From assembly GCA_021604605.1 (NCBI GenBank), contig BQJH01000028.1, positions 1-17,534 of the forward strand: a stretch of 17,534 nucleotides of DNA, written 5' to 3'. How positions within the stretch are numbered: position 1 is the stretch's first letter; every line of letters begins with the position of its first letter. Shown in pieces: positions 16,472 to 17,534 of the stretch. The position numbers and the translations under genes were made by a program. The notes beneath the pieces were generated by a model. It did not search any database. It was given only the letters and a program-made list of their open reading frames with translations, and was not told the DNA's origin. This stretch comes from Hyphococcus sp. GTDB taxonomy: Bacteria; Pseudomonadota; Alphaproteobacteria; Caulobacterales; Parvularculaceae.

Positions 16472-16570
16472 GGCAAATCGCAACTACGCATAAACTCTCA
16501 AAGACGTTTTTATCATCGCACCCTGCAGGGTAAATAAAATATGATCGCCATTTTCACTTTGCGATTTGCC
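16472..16570. repeat. 11-base inverted repeat with 77-base spacer
   Basis: GGCAAATCGCA at 16472-16482 and its exact reverse complement TGCGATTTGCC at 16560-16570. The spacer contains a 12-base palindrome and further ATCGC-like half sites near 16515 and 16543. It could form a long stem-loop in RNA or be paired operator sites upstream of the aldehyde dehydrogenase gene. Confidence 0.5.
16520..16531. repeat. Perfect 12-base palindrome
   Basis: ACCCTGCAGGGT is self-complementary over all 12 bases. Its centre is about 4-5 bases from the midpoint of the surrounding 11-base inverted repeat. It has no loop, so a protein-binding site is more likely than an RNA hairpin. Confidence 0.5.
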
Positions 16571-16616
16571 ATTCTTCGTGATTTTTTTATTATGATTTTG
16601 CCGCTACCGCACGAGG

Positions 16617-16668
16617 CGAGCTAGGGGCGCGAGCTAGGGGTACGAGCTAGGGGCGCCAGCTAGGCCCG
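16617..16668. repeat. 13-base tandem repeat, four copies
   Basis: Units start at 16617, 16630, 16643 and 16656: CGAGCTAGGGGCG, CGAGCTAGGGGTA, CGAGCTAGGGGCG, CCAGCTAGGCCCG. The first three share an exact 11-base core, CGAGCTAGGGG; the fourth is diverged. Each holds AGCTAG, including the tetranucleotide CTAG, which is rare in many bacterial genomes. An AT-rich tract lies directly to the left (16580-16600). Confidence 0.85.
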
Positions 16669-16880
16669 CATTCCGCTTTTATCAGAACACGGATTTTTTT
16701 GTAACTGTGATTACCCAATAATAATCAACACTTCCACATGTCGATTTTTTGCGCGATTTTCTTCAGTATCAACGCTACAGCCAGTCAAGTGAAGCAACAA
16801 GCCGTTGGAGGCTTGTCCCTCAACCTTACATTATCAAACTTTGGGACCGACGGCCCTCATCTCCCCGCCGGTCCCCGTTC

Positions 16881-16909
16881 AGGGAAAGCGGCGGATTCCG
16901 CTTGTCCCT
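16881..16909 (-). terminator. Stem-loop overlapping the rtcB stop codon (candidate terminator)
   Basis: On the transcript strand the stem is AGGGA + AAGCGG pairing across a 6-base loop with one bulged G, 11 base pairs in all, beginning inside the TAG stop at 16910-16908. No run of U follows, so it is not a classical intrinsic terminator. It may act as a weak terminator or 3'-end stabiliser. A second dyad (GGGACCG/CGGTCCC) follows a little further on. Confidence 0.45.
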
Positions 16910-17534
16910 ATCCTTTTACACAAACCACCTGCTTCAACGTGTGAACGGTCTCAACAAGATCGGTTTGCGCCGCCATGACGGCGTCGATGTCTTTGTAGGC
17001 GCCGGGCGTCTCATCGATGACGCCGCGGTCCTTTCGGCATTCAACCCCATCGGTTGCGCGCCGGTGATCTGACAGCGTGAAAGTTTGTTTCGCCGCCGTC
17101 CGGCTCATCCGCCGCCCTGCCCCGTGCGAGCATGAACAAAAGGACTGTTCATTGCCCTTGCCGCGCACGATGTAAGACTTCGCCCCCATCGAGCCGGGAA
17201 TAATGCCGAGGTCACCCGCGCCAGCGCGCACGGCGCCTTTGCGCGTAACCCAAACATCAGCCCCGAAATGCCGTTCGCGCGCCACATAATTGTGGTGACA
17301 GTTGACGGCCTCCTTCTCGATGCGGAACTTCTTCAGCGGCTTGGGCAAATGCGCCCGCAACGCTGACAAGATGCGCTCCATCATCACTTCACGATTGGCG
17401 CGCGCAAAGTCCTGCGCCCAGAGAACGGCTTCGACATAGTCAGTGAACAAGTCTTCACCTTCCTCGAACCAGGAGAGGTCTTTATCAGGCAAGCCATATC
17501 CACGTTTGATCAACGCTTCGCGCGCTTGCGCAAT
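16908..17534 (-). CDS. rtcB: RNA-splicing ligase RtcB, C-terminal part (5' truncated by window edge)
   Basis: The frame is open to the right edge, giving 208 residues ending at the TAG at 16910-16908. The TTG at 17513 is internal, as IAQAREAL precedes it in frame. RtcB joins 2',3'-cyclic-phosphate (or 3'-phosphate) RNA ends to 5'-OH ends using GTP and Mn2+, in tRNA or other RNA repair. Visible motifs are NCHHNYVARE (about fragment 78-87), with a metal-binding histidine, and GIIPGSMGAKSYIVRG (110-125). CSHGAGRRMSR (136-146) contains the histidine that becomes guanylylated in the family. GVECRKDRGVIDETPGAYKD and the terminal VCVKG carry the C-terminal GMP-contacting lysine. The N-terminal half, with the Asp/Cys metal ligands, lies outside the window. 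No archease or RtcA gene is visible on this side. Confidence 0.95.
   Translation of the reverse strand: MAQAREALIKRGYGLPDKDLSWFEEGEDLFTDYVEAVLWAQDFARANREVMMERILSALRAHLPKPLKKFRIEKEAVNCHHNYVARERHFGADVWVTRKGAVRAGAGDLGIIPGSMGAKSYIVRGKGNEQSFCSCSHGAGRRMSRTAAKQTFTLSDHRRATDGVECRKDRGVIDETPGAYKDIDAVMAAQTDLVETVHTLKQVVCVKG

Larger units (their letters stand above)
16258..16907. other. 650-base intergenic region with repeats and no convincing gene
   Basis: Between the aldehyde dehydrogenase start and the rtcB stop, both on the minus strand. Open frames here (such as 16738-16944 plus) match nothing I know. The region contains an 11-base inverted repeat with far-apart arms, a 12-base palindrome, an AT-rich tract (16580-16600), a four-copy 13-base tandem repeat, and at its right end hairpins including the one at the rtcB stop. 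The promoter of the aldehyde dehydrogenase gene should be in the left part. Confidence 0.6.

Noticed and set aside
16671..16740. DnaA-box-like sequences next to the 13-base repeats, as a replication origin
   Set aside because: TTATCAGAA near 16680 differs from the DnaA consensus at several positions and no replication initiator gene is present.
16738..17072. Plus-strand frames left of and over the rtcB 3' end
   Set aside because: They are antisense to rtcB or lie in the repeat-bearing spacer; the hydrophobic start of the 16738 frame resembles a signal peptide only by AT-rich composition.

Overview
The window looks like part of an alphaproteobacterial chromosome. The evidence is the three-subunit NAD-linked formate dehydrogenase of the FdsGBA type, the style of the Crp/Fnr, FolD and RtcB proteins, and moderately GC-rich coding DNA with AT-richer spacers. 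I cannot name the genus. Most of the window is ordinary metabolism in compact operons. The unusual material lies in the gaps.

Left part (1-4409). The C-terminal part of a Crp/Fnr-type regulator enters from the left edge. It converges on a two-gene minus-strand sugar operon: an AGE-family epimerase/isomerase followed 8 bases later by a UDP-glucuronate-4-epimerase-like protein. A family 2 glycosyltransferase with a GTG start is divergent from it. These look like part of a surface or exopolysaccharide locus. The roughly 460 bases after the glycosyltransferase are not empty. On the minus strand they hold a decayed, internally deleted and frameshifted remnant of a VirB4/TrbE-type conjugation ATPase, a trace of a lost conjugative element.

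Central part (4410-14747). This is a one-carbon module. fhs (formate-tetrahydrofolate ligase) and, further upstream on the same strand, fdsG-fdsB-fdsA-fdhD plus an MFS transporter are all on the minus strand. folD is divergent on the plus strand. Together they can take methylene-THF to formyl-THF (FolD), formyl-THF to formate with ATP formation or the reverse (Fhs), and formate to CO2 plus NADH (Fds, with FdhD supplying sulfur to the molybdenum cofactor). The usual small FdsD subunit is not found in the window. The fds/folD spacer carries a near-perfect palindrome with the geometry of a TetR-family operator.

Right part (14748-17534). An NAD(P)-dependent aldehyde dehydrogenase converges on folD. 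Behind it is a 650-base spacer with no convincing gene. It holds a long-armed inverted repeat, a 12-base palindrome and a four-copy 13-base tandem repeat. The C-terminal half of an RtcB RNA ligase runs off the right edge, with a strong stem-loop at its stop codon.

I found no CRISPR array, tRNA, rRNA, intact insertion sequence or clearly new multi-gene system. The best leads are the VirB4 relic, the tandem-repeat spacer, and the modified fds operon.
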